Notes under the pieces: model-generated | What the model was told of the DNA's origin: nothing | Seen by the model: the letters and a program-made list of their open reading frames with translations, nothing else | Database searches by the model: none | Part shown: piece after piece, positions 1 through 8,656 of the stretch | Position numbering within the stretch: position 1 is the first letter of the stretch | Layout: every line of letters starts with the position of its first letter | Program-made: the position numbers and the translations under genes | Source of the DNA: Limnoglobus sp043780595 | GTDB taxonomy: Bacteria; Planctomycetota; Planctomycetia; Gemmatales; Gemmataceae | Assembly: GCA_043780595.1 (NCBI GenBank) | Contig: JAYWCL010000122.1 | Span: forward strand, 1-64,000 | Length of the DNA: 64,000 nucleotides | Reading direction: 5' to 3'

Positions 1-461
1 GTCTGGACCTCCTCCGGATCTTGATTGCCGGCGCGACGCTGTGGCTTTTTCGACGTGTAGCCCCATCGCGTCAGATACGTGCCCACCGTACGTACGGCCA
101 ACAAGACGCCGCATTCGTTCTGAATGAGATCCCGCACGGCCCGCCGATTCCACAACGCCGCGGGGATGTTCCTCTCTTCGGGTGTCTTGGTGTCGAGGAT
201 CTGCTGGATGCGTTGAGCCTGGTCGTCGGTGAGGATGCGACCGGAGCCGAGGGGCCGTCCGGTTCGTTCGCCGGGCAACGCGTCGAGTCCGCCGGTGGTG
301 TAGGCGGAGCACCATCGGCTGACGGTCTCGCGGGTCACGCCGAGGAGTTCGCCGAGGTCGGCCTCGGTGTATCCGAGTTCGCGACCGTGCAAGGCGAGAA
401 GGCGGAAGGCCTCCAAAGTCTCGTCGGACAGTTGGCGGGAATCGGGCAGAGTGATGGCCAT
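1..461 (-). CDS. IS630-type transposase, N-terminal part (runs off window)
   Basis: The minus strand reads an uninterrupted 153-codon frame from ATG at 461 to the window edge. It begins MAITLPDSRQLSDETL and contains a helix-turn-helix (LGELLGVTRETVSRWCSAY, residues about 40-58), followed by a second winged-helix-like segment ending in RWGYTSKKPQRRAG. This is the two-HTH DNA-binding half of IS630/Tc1-mariner-like transposases; the DDE catalytic half lies outside the window. GGAG stands about 8 nt before the ATG. An in-frame ATG at 491 is an alternative start. The copy faces away from the IS630 gene that follows and is clearly different in sequence from it. Whether it is intact cannot be seen. 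Confidence 0.85.
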   Translation of the reverse strand, partial: MAITLPDSRQLSDETLEAFRLLALHGRELGYTEADLGELLGVTRETVSRWCSAYTTGGLDALPGERTGRPLGSGRILTDDQAQRIQQILDTKTPEERNIPAALWNRRAVRDLIQNECGVLLAVRTVGTYLTRWGYTSKKPQRRAGNQDPEEVQ

Positions 462-683
462 GCGAAGGACTCCAGGGGTGTCAAGGCTCATTCTATCCCG
501 CAAATGCCGCTGAGGAGTCCAACGTGCGGATCATACGAACCGAGGTAATACTTCGGTTGGTGAGTTTTTAGCACATCGACGATCACCTGAAACAATGTTC
601 CCCTAGTGCGTCGTCACGGCTAAGAATTGGGGTTGGTGAGTCTTGGGAATTGCGGGGATACTTCCGACACAAGGAGGATTCCC
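462..683. other. spacer between two IS630-type genes; probable IS ends
   Basis: No convincing gene is seen between the two divergent transposase genes. The segment should hold the outer ends of both elements. IS630 elements insert at TA, and a TA sits at 605-606 just before a block that could begin the right-hand element, but the matching end was not found because that element is truncated downstream. A short direct similarity (ggttggtgag at about 554 and 635) is present. Confidence 0.4.
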
Positions 684-1127
684 ATGAACAAGAAATACGT
701 CGTCCGGTTGTCGGACGAAGAGCGTGGCGTTTGCCAAGAGATCGTCAAGAATCTCAAAGGATCGTCGCAGAAGTTTCGTCGTGCTCAGATCCTGCTGAAG
801 GCCGATGCCGATGGTCCGGAGTGGACGGATGCGAAGATCGCCGACGCCTTCCCGTGTCGAGTGCAAACGGTCGAGAATCTTCGCAAATGCGTGGTCGTCG
901 AAAGCTTCGGGCGGGCGTTGGACGGCAAGAAACGTGCGGAGTCGCCCACGCCTTGCAAACTCGATGGCGAGGCCGAAGCGAAACTCATTGCCATGCGATT
1001 GGGTCGGCCGCCGACGGGTTACGGACATTGGACATTGCGGTTGCTCGCCGAGGAGATGGTGACGTTGGAAATCGTCGATTCGATCAGTCACGAAACGGTT
1101 CGCAAGACGCTAAAAAAAACGGCATGA
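684..1127 (+). CDS. IS630-type transposase, OrfA (HTH domains)
   Basis: This 147-residue frame starts MNKKYVVRLSDEERGVC, with a strong aaggagg about 6 nt upstream of ATG 684. It carries the N-terminal DNA-binding region of IS630 transposases, including FRRAQILLKADADG and the region ending SISHETVRKTLKKTA. In intact relatives the chain continues after the TLKKN motif into the catalytic domain. Here frame 0 stops at 1127, and the catalytic domain lies in the -1 frame starting around 1119. A run of eight A at the junction fits programmed -1 slippage, known for many insertion sequences. Conceptual fusion restores TLKKNGMTKRKIEYW, which matches the family pattern. Confidence 0.8.
   Translation: MNKKYVVRLSDEERGVCQEIVKNLKGSSQKFRRAQILLKADADGPEWTDAKIADAFPCRVQTVENLRKCVVVESFGRALDGKKRAESPTPCKLDGEAEAKLIAMRLGRPPTGYGHWTLRLLAEEMVTLEIVDSISHETVRKTLKKTA
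1112..1119 (+). other. putative programmed -1 frameshift site (A8)
   Basis: Eight consecutive A residues lie where the OrfA reading frame must shift back by one base to enter OrfB. The OrfA stop (1125-1127) overlaps the in-frame ATG of OrfB (1124-1126), so either slippage or ATGA translational coupling could express the second part. Conservation of the family sequence on both sides of the A run favours slippage. Confidence 0.55.
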
Positions 1128-1801
1128 CCAAGCGGAAGATCGAGTACTGGGTGATTCCGCCGAAGCAAGATGCCGAGTTTGTCGCCTGCATGGAAGACGT
1201 GCTAGAAACCTATACAAAAGCGTTCGATCCGAAGCATCCGGTGCTGTGTATGGACGAACAGCCGGTTCAATTGCTCAAGGAAACTCGGGTGCCGATCGCC
1301 GCGACGAAGACGCACGGCCGGCGTGTCGATTACGAATACGAACGCAATGGTACGGCGAGCATTTTTATGTTCGCCGAACCCCTTTCCGGCTATCGCCAGG
1401 CGACCGCGCGCGAACGGCGGACCAAGAAAGACTGGGCCGTCGAAGTCGCGCAACTTCTGGATGGGCGTTATGCGGATTGCGAGCGAGTGACCCTCGTTCT
1501 CGACAACCTCAACACGCATACGAAAGGAGCGTTCTATGACGTGTTCGAACCCGACCGGGCGCGAGCATACGTTAAACGAATCGAATTTTGCTACACTCCG
1601 AAACACGGCAGTTGGCTGAACGTCGCCGAGTGTGAATTGAGTTGCCTGACCAGCCAGTGTTTAGACGACCGTCGCATCGGAGAACTGAGAGTCTATCCCA
1701 TAAGGGGTGGTTACCAGCAGGGAAACACGGTGACAGTGGCTGTTTACCCAGGGAATTCAGCGTTGTCATCGCCGGGATCACAGGCCGAACACCCCTTATG
1801 A
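1124..1801 (+). pseudogene. IS630-type transposase, OrfB (DDE domain), C-terminus disrupted
   Basis: The frame reads MTKRKIEYWVIPPKQDAEFV and shows all three catalytic acidic residues of the DDE fold: Asp in CMDEQPVQ, Asp in VLVLDNLNTHT, and Glu in GSWLNVAECELS. Family homology ends at DRRIGELR, exactly where a 124-bp inverted-repeat element begins (1688). The last ~38 residues are encoded by that insert, and no transposase-like sequence resumes after it. The native C-terminus (normally about 30-40 residues more) is therefore lost, and the enzyme is probably inactive even though its catalytic residues remain. Confidence 0.75.
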
Positions 1802-1811
1802 GATAGACTCT
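1688..1811. mobile_element. MITE-like 124-bp element with 22-bp terminal inverted repeats
   Basis: Positions 1688-1709 and 1790-1811 are inverted repeats, 22 bp long with one mismatch, built around GTCTATCCCATAAGGGG. They enclose about 80 bp with no gene. The element interrupts the IS630 OrfB. No clean target-site duplication is visible. GTCTATC-type ends resemble those of some IS5-like elements, so mobilisation in trans by such a transposase is an inference. Confidence 0.6.
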
Positions 1812-2228
1812 AACCGTTAACGTCTCATTTCCATCCGCGAGAAGTAAAGTCGAAAACCCACGACTGCGAAACAGACAGTGGAAGCCTTGAATTTTCGTAA
1901 CAAGATAGCTGCAAAATCTTGTTTCGACCCGAAAGCCTTGTTGAAGCTATTGAAAGCGGGGACACCATCGTGAACATTGTCATCCGCGATCGCACGCCAT
2001 TCGAGCAACTCAACCCCGGCGACGTCGCTGCACCGGCGAAATCATTCAACAAAGCAACACCTGGATCCTCAAGAACCCTCAGCGATTCACGATCGTTTCC
2101 GATGACTAATCGATGACATGGCCGCTCGGTTCCCAGCAAATCATCCAGCCTGTCTCTCACCCGCTACCCCGTTCGGTACAATGCTCGTTTGAGTCGATTC
2201 GGATCGCGCGTTGCCGCGGGAGTTACGA
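1812..2228 (+). other. gene-poor gap with possible coding remnant
   Basis: No intact gene is seen in this 417-bp gap. A plus-strand stretch from about 1940 to 2030 reads protein-like (LVEAIESGDTIVNIVIRDRT), and after a one-base frame change continues as TGEIIQQSNTWILKNPQRF to a stop near 2108. This could be the frameshifted tail of a decayed gene, carried in or broken by the transposon activity just upstream. The family was not recognised. Confidence 0.3.
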
Positions 2229-4430
2229 ATGTCTGCTGACCTGTTGTCCGACCTTACGCCGATTCAGCGCGAAGCCGTCGAATGCACGCAAGGCCCGCTC
2301 CTCGTGCTGGCCGGTGCGGGCAGCGGCAAAACGCGCGTGATTACCCGGCGGATCGCATATCTGCTGCAACAGGGCATTCGCGCTAGTAACATCTTAGCAA
2401 TCACGTTCACAAACAAAGCGTCCGGGGAAATGCGGCACCGCGTCGAAACGATTTCGCCGGGCAATCGCGTCTTCGTCAGTACGTTCCACAGTTTGGGTGC
2501 GAGGCTTCTTCGGCAGTATGCCGACCGACTCGGGATCGACAAGAACTTTACGATCTACGACACCGACGACCGCAATAAACTCGTCAAGCAAGCGCTCGAA
2601 GCGCTCAACATGGACGATGTGAAATTTACCCCGGAACGCATCGGCGGGGCGATCAGCAAAGCGAAGAATCAGCTTCAGACGCCGAAAGAGTTCGAGCGCA
2701 CCGCAAACGACTTCCTCAGCCAGACCGTGGCGAAAGCGTATTACGGCTACGAGAAGCGACTGCGGGCCGCGAACGCGATGGACTTCGACGATTTGCTGTA
2801 CCTGCCTGCACTTGCTCTTCGGCACAACGAGGAACTCCGGGCCGAACTCGATGCGCGATTTCGCTACGTCCTCATCGACGAATATCAGGACACGAACTCC
2901 GCGCAGTACGAGATCGCACGCCGACTTTCGATCAACTATCCGAACCTCTGCGTCGTCGGCGACCCCGATCAAAACGTCTACCGGTGGCGTGGCTCGGACA
3001 TCACGAATATTCTCAACTTCGAGCGCGACTTTCCCGGCGCGCGGGTGATTACGCTCGAGCAGAATTTCCGCAGCACGCAGGCCGTGATCGCCGCCGCGAA
3101 CTCGCTGATCTCGCACAACAAACTCCGCAAGAAAAAGTCGCTGATTACCGAGAACCCCGGTGGCGAACCGGTGCGGATTCTGTCGTTCGAGAACGGACTC
3201 GACGAAGCCGAAGGGGTGGTCATCCGCATCAAGAAAACGATAGAGGAGAAGAAACATCGTTACCGGGATCACGCGATTTTCGTGCGGATTAACGCGCTGA
3301 CGCGCTCGCTCGAATCGGCGTTCATCAAGCACGGCGTGCCGTTCCAGATCGTGAAAGGCCTCGCGTTCTTCCAGCGGAAAGAGAACCGCGACATCCTCGC
3401 GTACCTGCGCCTCATCGTCAACCCGGCCGACACGGTTTCGTTTTACCGCGTGGTCAACGAACCGACGCGCGGCATCGGCAAAACCAGCCTCGACCGCCTC
3501 ACGGCCTATGCGGAGAGCCACGAAATCAGCCCAATGTCGGCAGCCGGTCAAGTCGCGAAAATTATGGATATTAAAGGCAAAGCCGCGACGGGACTCAAAG
3601 ACTTCGCCCGCATCATTACCGACCTGCGTGCCTCGCTCGAACTGCCGCCGCACGAAGTCATTCGGCTCGTGCTCGATAAGTCTGGCTACCGCACGATGCT
3701 CAAAGATTCGACCGATGATGACGATGCGGATCGCTTGGCGAACATCGAGGAACTCATCACGGCGGCGAAGCAATTTCACGACGAAGACAACAACCGAACC
3801 ATCGGCGATTTCCTCGAACAAATCGCGCTCGCTTCGGATGTCGATAACTGGGATGAATCGGCAGATCGCGTCTCGGTGATGACGCTCCATGCGGCAAAGG
3901 GGCTGGAATTTCCCGTGGTGTATATGATGGCGATCGAACAGGGTTTGCTGCCGCACGAACGGAGCTTGGGCAAAGAAGAAGACATGGAAGAAGAGCGACG
4001 GCTCTGCTTCGTGGGGATCACGCGGGCGATGAAAGAACTGTACTTGTGCCACAGCCGCGTGCGCGAGTTTCGCGGGCAGTTCTTGTACGCGGTGCCGAGC
4101 ATGTTCCTCGACGAACTGCCGCGCGACGTCGAGCGCGTCGACGGGATGGGCAACCGCAACACCGCACGTGCCGCGATGGAAGACTGGCGAACCCGTACCG
4201 CCGCTACGCTCGATCGCCCGAAAAGCCCGCCCATCGCGATGGGTAGCGTCTCCACAGATGGCGAATACGTGACGGGGCAAGTCGTACAACACGACGAATA
4301 TGGCATCGGCCAGATCACCGACGTGAGCGGTTACGGCGCGCTCAAACGCGTGAAAGTGCGGTTCCCGGCCGCCGGCGAGAAGACGTTCGTCGCCAATAAA
4401 GTGAAGATGAAGATCGTAAAACGAAACTAA
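2229..4430 (+). CDS. pcrA: UvrD/PcrA-type superfamily 1A DNA helicase
   Basis: This 733-residue ATP-dependent 3'-5' DNA helicase has all the UvrD/Rep/PcrA motifs: Q-motif LTPIQREAV, Walker A AGAGSGKTR at about 29-37, DEYQDTN (motif II), GDPDQNVYRWRG (III), LEQNFRST (IV), VMTLHAAKGLEFPVVY (V) and CFVGITRAMKELYL (VI). The C-terminal ~50 residues (GQVVQHDEYGIGQITDVSG to VKMKIVKRN) form the Tudor-like domain that in Bacillus PcrA binds RNA polymerase. The expected role is therefore in nucleotide excision repair, replication restart and transcription-coupled repair. ATG 2229 is preferred over an upstream TTG at 2211 because GGGAG precedes it by 6 nt. It may be cotranscribed with the next gene (17-bp gap). 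Confidence 0.93.
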   Translation: MSADLLSDLTPIQREAVECTQGPLLVLAGAGSGKTRVITRRIAYLLQQGIRASNILAITFTNKASGEMRHRVETISPGNRVFVSTFHSLGARLLRQYADRLGIDKNFTIYDTDDRNKLVKQALEALNMDDVKFTPERIGGAISKAKNQLQTPKEFERTANDFLSQTVAKAYYGYEKRLRAANAMDFDDLLYLPALALRHNEELRAELDARFRYVLIDEYQDTNSAQYEIARRLSINYPNLCVVGDPDQNVYRWRGSDITNILNFERDFPGARVITLEQNFRSTQAVIAAANSLISHNKLRKKKSLITENPGGEPVRILSFENGLDEAEGVVIRIKKTIEEKKHRYRDHAIFVRINALTRSLESAFIKHGVPFQIVKGLAFFQRKENRDILAYLRLIVNPADTVSFYRVVNEPTRGIGKTSLDRLTAYAESHEISPMSAAGQVAKIMDIKGKAATGLKDFARIITDLRASLELPPHEVIRLVLDKSGYRTMLKDSTDDDDADRLANIEELITAAKQFHDEDNNRTIGDFLEQIALASDVDNWDESADRVSVMTLHAAKGLEFPVVYMMAIEQGLLPHERSLGKEEDMEEERRLCFVGITRAMKELYLCHSRVREFRGQFLYAVPSMFLDELPRDVERVDGMGNRNTARAAMEDWRTRTAATLDRPKSPPIAMGSVSTDGEYVTGQVVQHDEYGIGQITDVSGYGALKRVKVRFPAAGEKTFVANKVKMKIVKRN

Positions 4431-4447
4431 CACCGAGGTTCCCGAAC

Positions 4448-5287
4448 ATGTTTACGTTAAGTGCGTTTGCCGATGAAATCTCGCCCGATCCGCGCGTGCA
4501 ACTGGCGGTGCTGAAGTCTGCCAACGTGCGGCACATCGAGTTTCGTTCGATCCACAAAACGAACGTACTCGCGCTGACCGACGCGCAGATTCACGAGTTC
4601 GACGCGATGCGGAAAGGCGAAGGGTTCGGCATCTCGGCGATCGGCTCGCCGATTGGCAAAATCGCGATCGATGCCCCGTTCGAACCGCACCTGGATAAGT
4701 TCAAGCGCGCCATCGAGCTGTGTGCCGTCTTCGGCACGCCGAACATCCGCGTGTTCAGCTACTACCCACCTGCGACGGGCACATTCGACGGCAACTGGGA
4801 GCCGCACCGCGAGGAGATTTATCGGCGGATGCGGTTGAAAACCGAACTTGCAGCGAAGGCGGGAATCGTGCTGTTTCACGAGAACGAACACAAAATCTTC
4901 GGCGACTCCCCGGAGCGGGTTCGCGACTTATTTAAGGCCGTCAATCATCCGAACTTGCGTGCCGCACACGATAACGCGAACTGGATCTTCTGCGGTTACG
5001 ACCCGATTGCGGGCTGGGAACTCACGAAAGAATTCACGGCACATTTGCACATCAAGGACTGGAAGATGGGCGAAGAGCACGGCGTACTGCCGGGCTATGG
5101 CCACGGGCAGATTCCGTACACGATCTGGGATGCCGTGCAACGCGGCTACGACGGCTTCGCCGTGATGGAACCGCACCTGCGTGGCGGTGGCCCAACGGGC
5201 GGCGTCACCGGCGCAGACCTGTTCCCCATCGCGATCGACGCATTCCGACAAATCCTCCGCATCTGCGGTGGCGCTGAGAAATACTAA
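4448..5287 (+). CDS. sugar phosphate isomerase/epimerase-like TIM-barrel protein
   Basis: This 279-residue protein of the xylose isomerase-like / AP endonuclease family 2 superfamily starts MFTLSAFADEISPDP. Typical features are the strand VRHIEFRSI after the N-terminal strand, a metal-ligand Glu in GIVLFHENEHKIFG, AAHDNANWIFCGYDP, HLHIKDWK, and a final Glu in GFAVMEPHL. These positions usually bind one divalent metal in sugar isomerases and epimerases of this fold. The substrate cannot be predicted. GAGG lies 9 nt before the ATG. The gene follows the helicase by 17 bp and precedes the metallohydrolase by 4 bp, so cotranscription is likely. Confidence 0.85.
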   Translation: MFTLSAFADEISPDPRVQLAVLKSANVRHIEFRSIHKTNVLALTDAQIHEFDAMRKGEGFGISAIGSPIGKIAIDAPFEPHLDKFKRAIELCAVFGTPNIRVFSYYPPATGTFDGNWEPHREEIYRRMRLKTELAAKAGIVLFHENEHKIFGDSPERVRDLFKAVNHPNLRAAHDNANWIFCGYDPIAGWELTKEFTAHLHIKDWKMGEEHGVLPGYGHGQIPYTIWDAVQRGYDGFAVMEPHLRGGGPTGGVTGADLFPIAIDAFRQILRICGGAEKY

Positions 5288-5291
5288 CTCC

Positions 5292-6767
5292 ATGCAAACC
5301 GTCCATCTGCGTATCAACGACTCGGTTACGAAACAGCCGACGCCGGTTCGCCTGCGGATCAGCGGGCCGAACGGCGAGACGTACTCGCCGTTCGGGCGAC
5401 CGCCGATTTTCCCGATAGGCAAAGGCGAAGAACTCGGCGGGCTGGTGAAAATTGGCCGCGAGTTGTTCAGCTACATCGACGGCGCAACCGAGCTTCGCCT
5501 GCCCACCGGCGTGCCGATTCGGTTGCAGATTTCCAAAGGAATCGAGTATCGCCCGCTCGATCTGTCCGTGACGATTAGCCCCGGCAAGATGGCATTGCGG
5601 TACGAAATCGAACACTGGACGAATCGTGCGGATACGGGTTGGATGAGTGCCGACACGCGAGTGCAATATCTGTCGCCGCACGCGGCATTGCTGGAAGCCG
5701 CTGCCGAAGATTTGGACATCGCGAACTTGCTGATTCGCCGTTACTTTCACCTCGCGAACGATGGCAACACGTACTTCACGTACCCGAACGCCACCGCGTT
5801 CAGCGGGCAAACGGCGTTACTCGAAAAAGGCAACGCTAGTGTTGTCGTCAACACGTTCAACGAGCATCCGTACCTCGGGAAATTGAGTTTGCTCCATTCG
5901 CATCGGCCGGTCTACCCGATCGCTTTCGGTAGCCCCGACGATAGCGATGATTGGTCGATTGTCGATTGGTGCGAGCAGTGCCACCGGAAAAATGGCCTCG
6001 TGGTTTGGGCCGATGCGTTTCGCTCCGAGGGCGGTTTGATCGGGTCGGAAGCGCTCGTTGCGGCCATACTGGGCAAGATCGACGCGATCGAGTGCGACCC
6101 ACAACCGCGTTCGCAGCCGTTCTTCCCGTGGGTCTACAAACTCTGGAACGCAGGCATTTTCTTGCCGCTCGTGGGCGGCAGTGCGAAAGACTCGAACGCC
6201 ACCGCACTCGGTGCGATGCGAACGTACTCGCAGATTCCGAAAGAGGAAGCTCGCACGTATCCAGCTTGGGTGGAAGCCGTTCGTGCGGGTCGAACCTTCG
6301 CTACAAACGGGCCGATCCTTTCGTTTGAAGTCGAACGCACTGGCGAAGCCACGGCGATTCTCCGAGCCAAGGCCGAGTGTCTGACGGCGTTCTCGCGGTT
6401 TGAAATCCTCGCGAACGGCGAGACGGTGGCCTCTGCCAGTAGCGAACCAGCCGATGGCCTGTTTCGCACGAAAATCGAGATCGAACACACACTGACGGAA
6501 ACGACGTGGTTTGCGGCGCGATGCATCGGCGGCGCGCCCGTTAGCGGCGAAGGAACGACATTCGCACACACCTCCGCCACGCTGCTAAGCCTGCAAGATC
6601 GGCCATTTGTGCCGCGTGCCAAGGCGATTGCCGCCCTGAAGCCACTCGTTGAGGAAGTGCGCGTGTGGGCGGAAGATCGCGGCCAATATACCGACGAAAA
6701 ATGGCGGATGCAGTTAGTCGAGCGTTGCAATTCCGCGAGTCACTTCTTCGACAAAGCAATCGGGTGA
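5292..6767 (+). CDS. CehA/McbA-type metallohydrolase-like protein
   Basis: This 491-residue protein starts at ATG 5292, only 4 bp after the previous stop. The N-terminal ~90 residues form a beta-rich segment (ISGPNGETYSPFGRPP). The rest resembles the PHP-like CehA/McbA family found in planctomycete genomes (LLHSHRPVYPIAFG, NGLVVWADAF, ALGAMRTYSQIP, GRTFATNGPILSFEV). The metal-binding His pattern looks degenerate compared with catalytic PHP proteins: only scattered His/Asp are seen, so enzymatic activity is uncertain. No clear signal peptide is present. Its 3' end overlaps the convergent DUF1571 gene by 28 bp. Confidence 0.65.
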   Translation: MQTVHLRINDSVTKQPTPVRLRISGPNGETYSPFGRPPIFPIGKGEELGGLVKIGRELFSYIDGATELRLPTGVPIRLQISKGIEYRPLDLSVTISPGKMALRYEIEHWTNRADTGWMSADTRVQYLSPHAALLEAAAEDLDIANLLIRRYFHLANDGNTYFTYPNATAFSGQTALLEKGNASVVVNTFNEHPYLGKLSLLHSHRPVYPIAFGSPDDSDDWSIVDWCEQCHRKNGLVVWADAFRSEGGLIGSEALVAAILGKIDAIECDPQPRSQPFFPWVYKLWNAGIFLPLVGGSAKDSNATALGAMRTYSQIPKEEARTYPAWVEAVRAGRTFATNGPILSFEVERTGEATAILRAKAECLTAFSRFEILANGETVASASSEPADGLFRTKIEIEHTLTETTWFAARCIGGAPVSGEGTTFAHTSATLLSLQDRPFVPRAKAIAALKPLVEEVRVWAEDRGQYTDEKWRMQLVERCNSASHFFDKAIG

Positions 6768-7609
6768 AACTGTTGCGGGTCGAACGTCGGATTCAAAACG
6801 ATGTCGCGAAAATAATAGGTCGCGAGCAGGGAACCATCGGGCCGGAGTATCTCAGTACCGACCTGGAGCCACGTCTCGGCATCGTACATCAGCGTCACTT
6901 TACCGAGTGCTTCCAGTGGGAAATCGGTCACCTTCCGAAGTTCGGGTTCATCGAGGCTGAAATTGTCGATTTCGGGATTGTCGCACGTGCGAACGATGAC
7001 GTGGCAAAGGCGATTCCCGCACGCGGGGACCGTTTTCGTTCCGGCAAACTCGACCTTCAACTCGCCGCGATCTCGCGATGCCGACCAGACGCGATGCGAA
7101 CGGAGCGTGCCGCGATAGATGCCGGAATCGGTGATGGCAAACCGCGACGATTGTCGTGCCATTCGCCCCGTCGGATCGGTATCGGTGTTGAGGCCAATAA
7201 ACGAGCGGACCTTCATTTTGCCGTTGTTTTCACCGCGCGCGTACAGTGTCGCCGTCGCTAAGCCAGCCCCGCGTTCCCATTTCATGAGTACCGCAAACGG
7301 ATCGTCGCGAAAGGCGACGCGAATCACCTCATCGAGGCCAAGTTTACCGCCGAGGCGTTCCTGTTTTTGCATCGTGCAGGTGTAGCCGCGAATCTCGCAC
7401 GAATAGCGGCTCAACGACGCCTGCATCATCGCGATGGGGTCGGTGCGTGCGAGGATTGCAAACTGCTCGTTCGATGGCAACGCATCGCACGTGAGGATCG
7501 TTGGCACTGACGGAGGAGTTGCGATGAACGTTTGTACCGTCGGACGGCCAACCGGTGCCACCGCCAAACAGATGGCAATCACGAACACGAAAAGAATCAG
7601 CCGAACCAT
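6740..7609 (-). CDS. DUF1571 secreted protein
   Basis: This 289-residue protein begins MVRLILFVFVIAICLAVAP, a signal peptide or anchor, then has a DUF1571-type body: DPIAMMQASLSRYSCEIRGY, CTMQKQERLGGKLG, VRVAFRDDPFAVLMKWERG, and later ALGKVTLMYDAETWLQVG and LATYYFRDIVLNPTFD. The fold resembles LolA-like lipoprotein-handling domains and is common in planctomycetes; its function is unknown. AGGG precedes ATG 7609. It overlaps the end of the opposite-strand gene by 28 bp. Confidence 0.8.
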   Translation of the reverse strand: MVRLILFVFVIAICLAVAPVGRPTVQTFIATPPSVPTILTCDALPSNEQFAILARTDPIAMMQASLSRYSCEIRGYTCTMQKQERLGGKLGLDEVIRVAFRDDPFAVLMKWERGAGLATATLYARGENNGKMKVRSFIGLNTDTDPTGRMARQSSRFAITDSGIYRGTLRSHRVWSASRDRGELKVEFAGTKTVPACGNRLCHVIVRTCDNPEIDNFSLDEPELRKVTDFPLEALGKVTLMYDAETWLQVGTEILRPDGSLLATYYFRDIVLNPTFDPQQFHPIALSKK

Positions 7610-7660
7610 AACCCTGTCTCGACCGAGGAATTCGGAACAACTACTGAGTATTATCATTTC

Positions 7661-8037
7661 TACCACGAATGACACGAATCACACGAATAAAATCGATAGG
7701 ACAATAACTAACGATTCAATCTGCGATTCGTGTCATTCGCGGTTGATCATCCTGGGGTGAAGGGGTTTATCGCGCCATCTCGTACCGTTCTACCACGAAT
7801 CACACGAATGAATTCGATAGGACAATAACTAACGATTCATTCTGCAATTGAATATATTCGTGCGATTCGTGTCATTCGCGGTTGATCATCCTGGGGTGAA
7901 GGGGGTTATCGCGCCATCTCGTACCGTTCTACCACGAATCACACGAATCACACGAATGGAATCGATAGGCGTATAAATTACGATTCAATCTGCGATTCAC
8001 TTTATTCGTGTGATTCGTGTCATTCGTGGTTGATATA
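7661..8037. repeat. three tandem ~130-140-bp palindromic repeats (CACGAAT family)
   Basis: Copies start at about 7661, 7791 and 7930 (spacing 130 and 139 bp). Each begins with taccacgaat plus further CACGAAT units and ends with the mirror ATTCGTGTCATTCG, so every copy can fold into a long hairpin. Copies 1 and 2 share the tail ggttgatcatcctggggtga. The third ends at the gene start region for the GxxExxY protein. A partial copy (ATTCGTGTGATTCGTGTGATTCG) recurs at about 8770-8792, downstream of that gene. Confidence 0.9.
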
Positions 8038-8055
8038 CGCGAACGAGGAGTTCAT

Positions 8056-8460
8056 ATGGCGGAGATTGTGTTCAAGGACGAGTCGTTTGTCATCATCGGG
8101 GCCTGTTTCGAGGTCTATAACGAAATGGGTTGCGGATTTCTGGAGGCCGTGTATCAGGATTGTTTGGAGTGCGAGTTTGCGACGCGCGCCATCTCGTATC
8201 GTCCGCAGGCCGAGCTGTTATTGAACTACAAAGGTCGACCCCTCAAGAGGAAATACCAACCCGACTTCATTTGCTACGAGAAGATCATCGTGGAGATTAA
8301 GGCAGTGAAGGAAGTCGCGGACGAACACCGCGCCCAGGTTCATAATTATCTAAAGGCAACTGGTTTCAAGCTCGGTTTGTTGGTCAATTTCGGACATTAT
8401 CAGAAACTGGCATGGTTCAAAAATCGGTGTTTTTGGGTAGCATTTGCATCCCTTTCTTAA
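8056..8460 (+). CDS. GxxExxY protein (PD-(D/E)XK nuclease fold)
   Basis: This 134-residue protein starts at ATG 8056 with AGGAG 5-6 nt upstream. It carries the family-naming motif GFLEAVY and a nuclease-like core, YQPDFICYEKIIVEIKAVK, in which PD and E-x-K fit the PD-(D/E)XK catalytic pattern. HRAQVHNYLKATG and GLLVNFG follow, as expected. The biological role of this family is unknown. The gene lies between tandem palindromes upstream and a palindrome plus a partial copy downstream, a setting that suggests association with repeat spread. That link is inference. Confidence 0.88.
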   Translation: MAEIVFKDESFVIIGACFEVYNEMGCGFLEAVYQDCLECEFATRAISYRPQAELLLNYKGRPLKRKYQPDFICYEKIIVEIKAVKEVADEHRAQVHNYLKATGFKLGLLVNFGHYQKLAWFKNRCFWVAFASLS

Positions 8461-8466
8461 TTCTCC

Positions 8467-8656
8467 GGTAGCCGCAGGTCTTTAGCCTGCGCGGGGGCAA
8501 TTACCCTAAAAAACCAGTCGTGGCGAGTCTTCGAGACGCGACGCACACGGCACGATACGTACATTCCGGGCGCAGGAAACGTCGTGTTTCGAAGACTCAC
8601 CACGACACTCCGTCGTTGACGGTGGAAGTCACGCAGGCTAAAGACCTGCGGCTACC
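8467..8656. repeat. 190-bp nested palindromic repeat
   Basis: Perfect 25-bp inverted repeats at 8467-8491 and 8632-8656 (core GCAGGTCTTTAGCCTGC) enclose a second inverted pair, GTGGCGAGTCTTCGAGACGC near 8519 and its degenerate mirror near 8583-8606. The inner block 8511-8543 is identical, in reverse complement, to 36712-36744, so this is a dispersed repeat family. No gene is seen in the rest of the 335-bp gap. Confidence 0.85.

Noticed and set aside
2394..4433. 679-codon open frame on the minus strand opposite the helicase
   Set aside because: Antisense shadow of the GC-rich helicase gene: composition is His/Arg/Val-rich and no domain is recognisable, while the plus strand has all helicase motifs.
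7661..8037. Possible CRISPR array
   Set aside because: Units are 130-140 bp palindromes with only three copies, not short direct repeats with unique spacers, and no cas genes occur.
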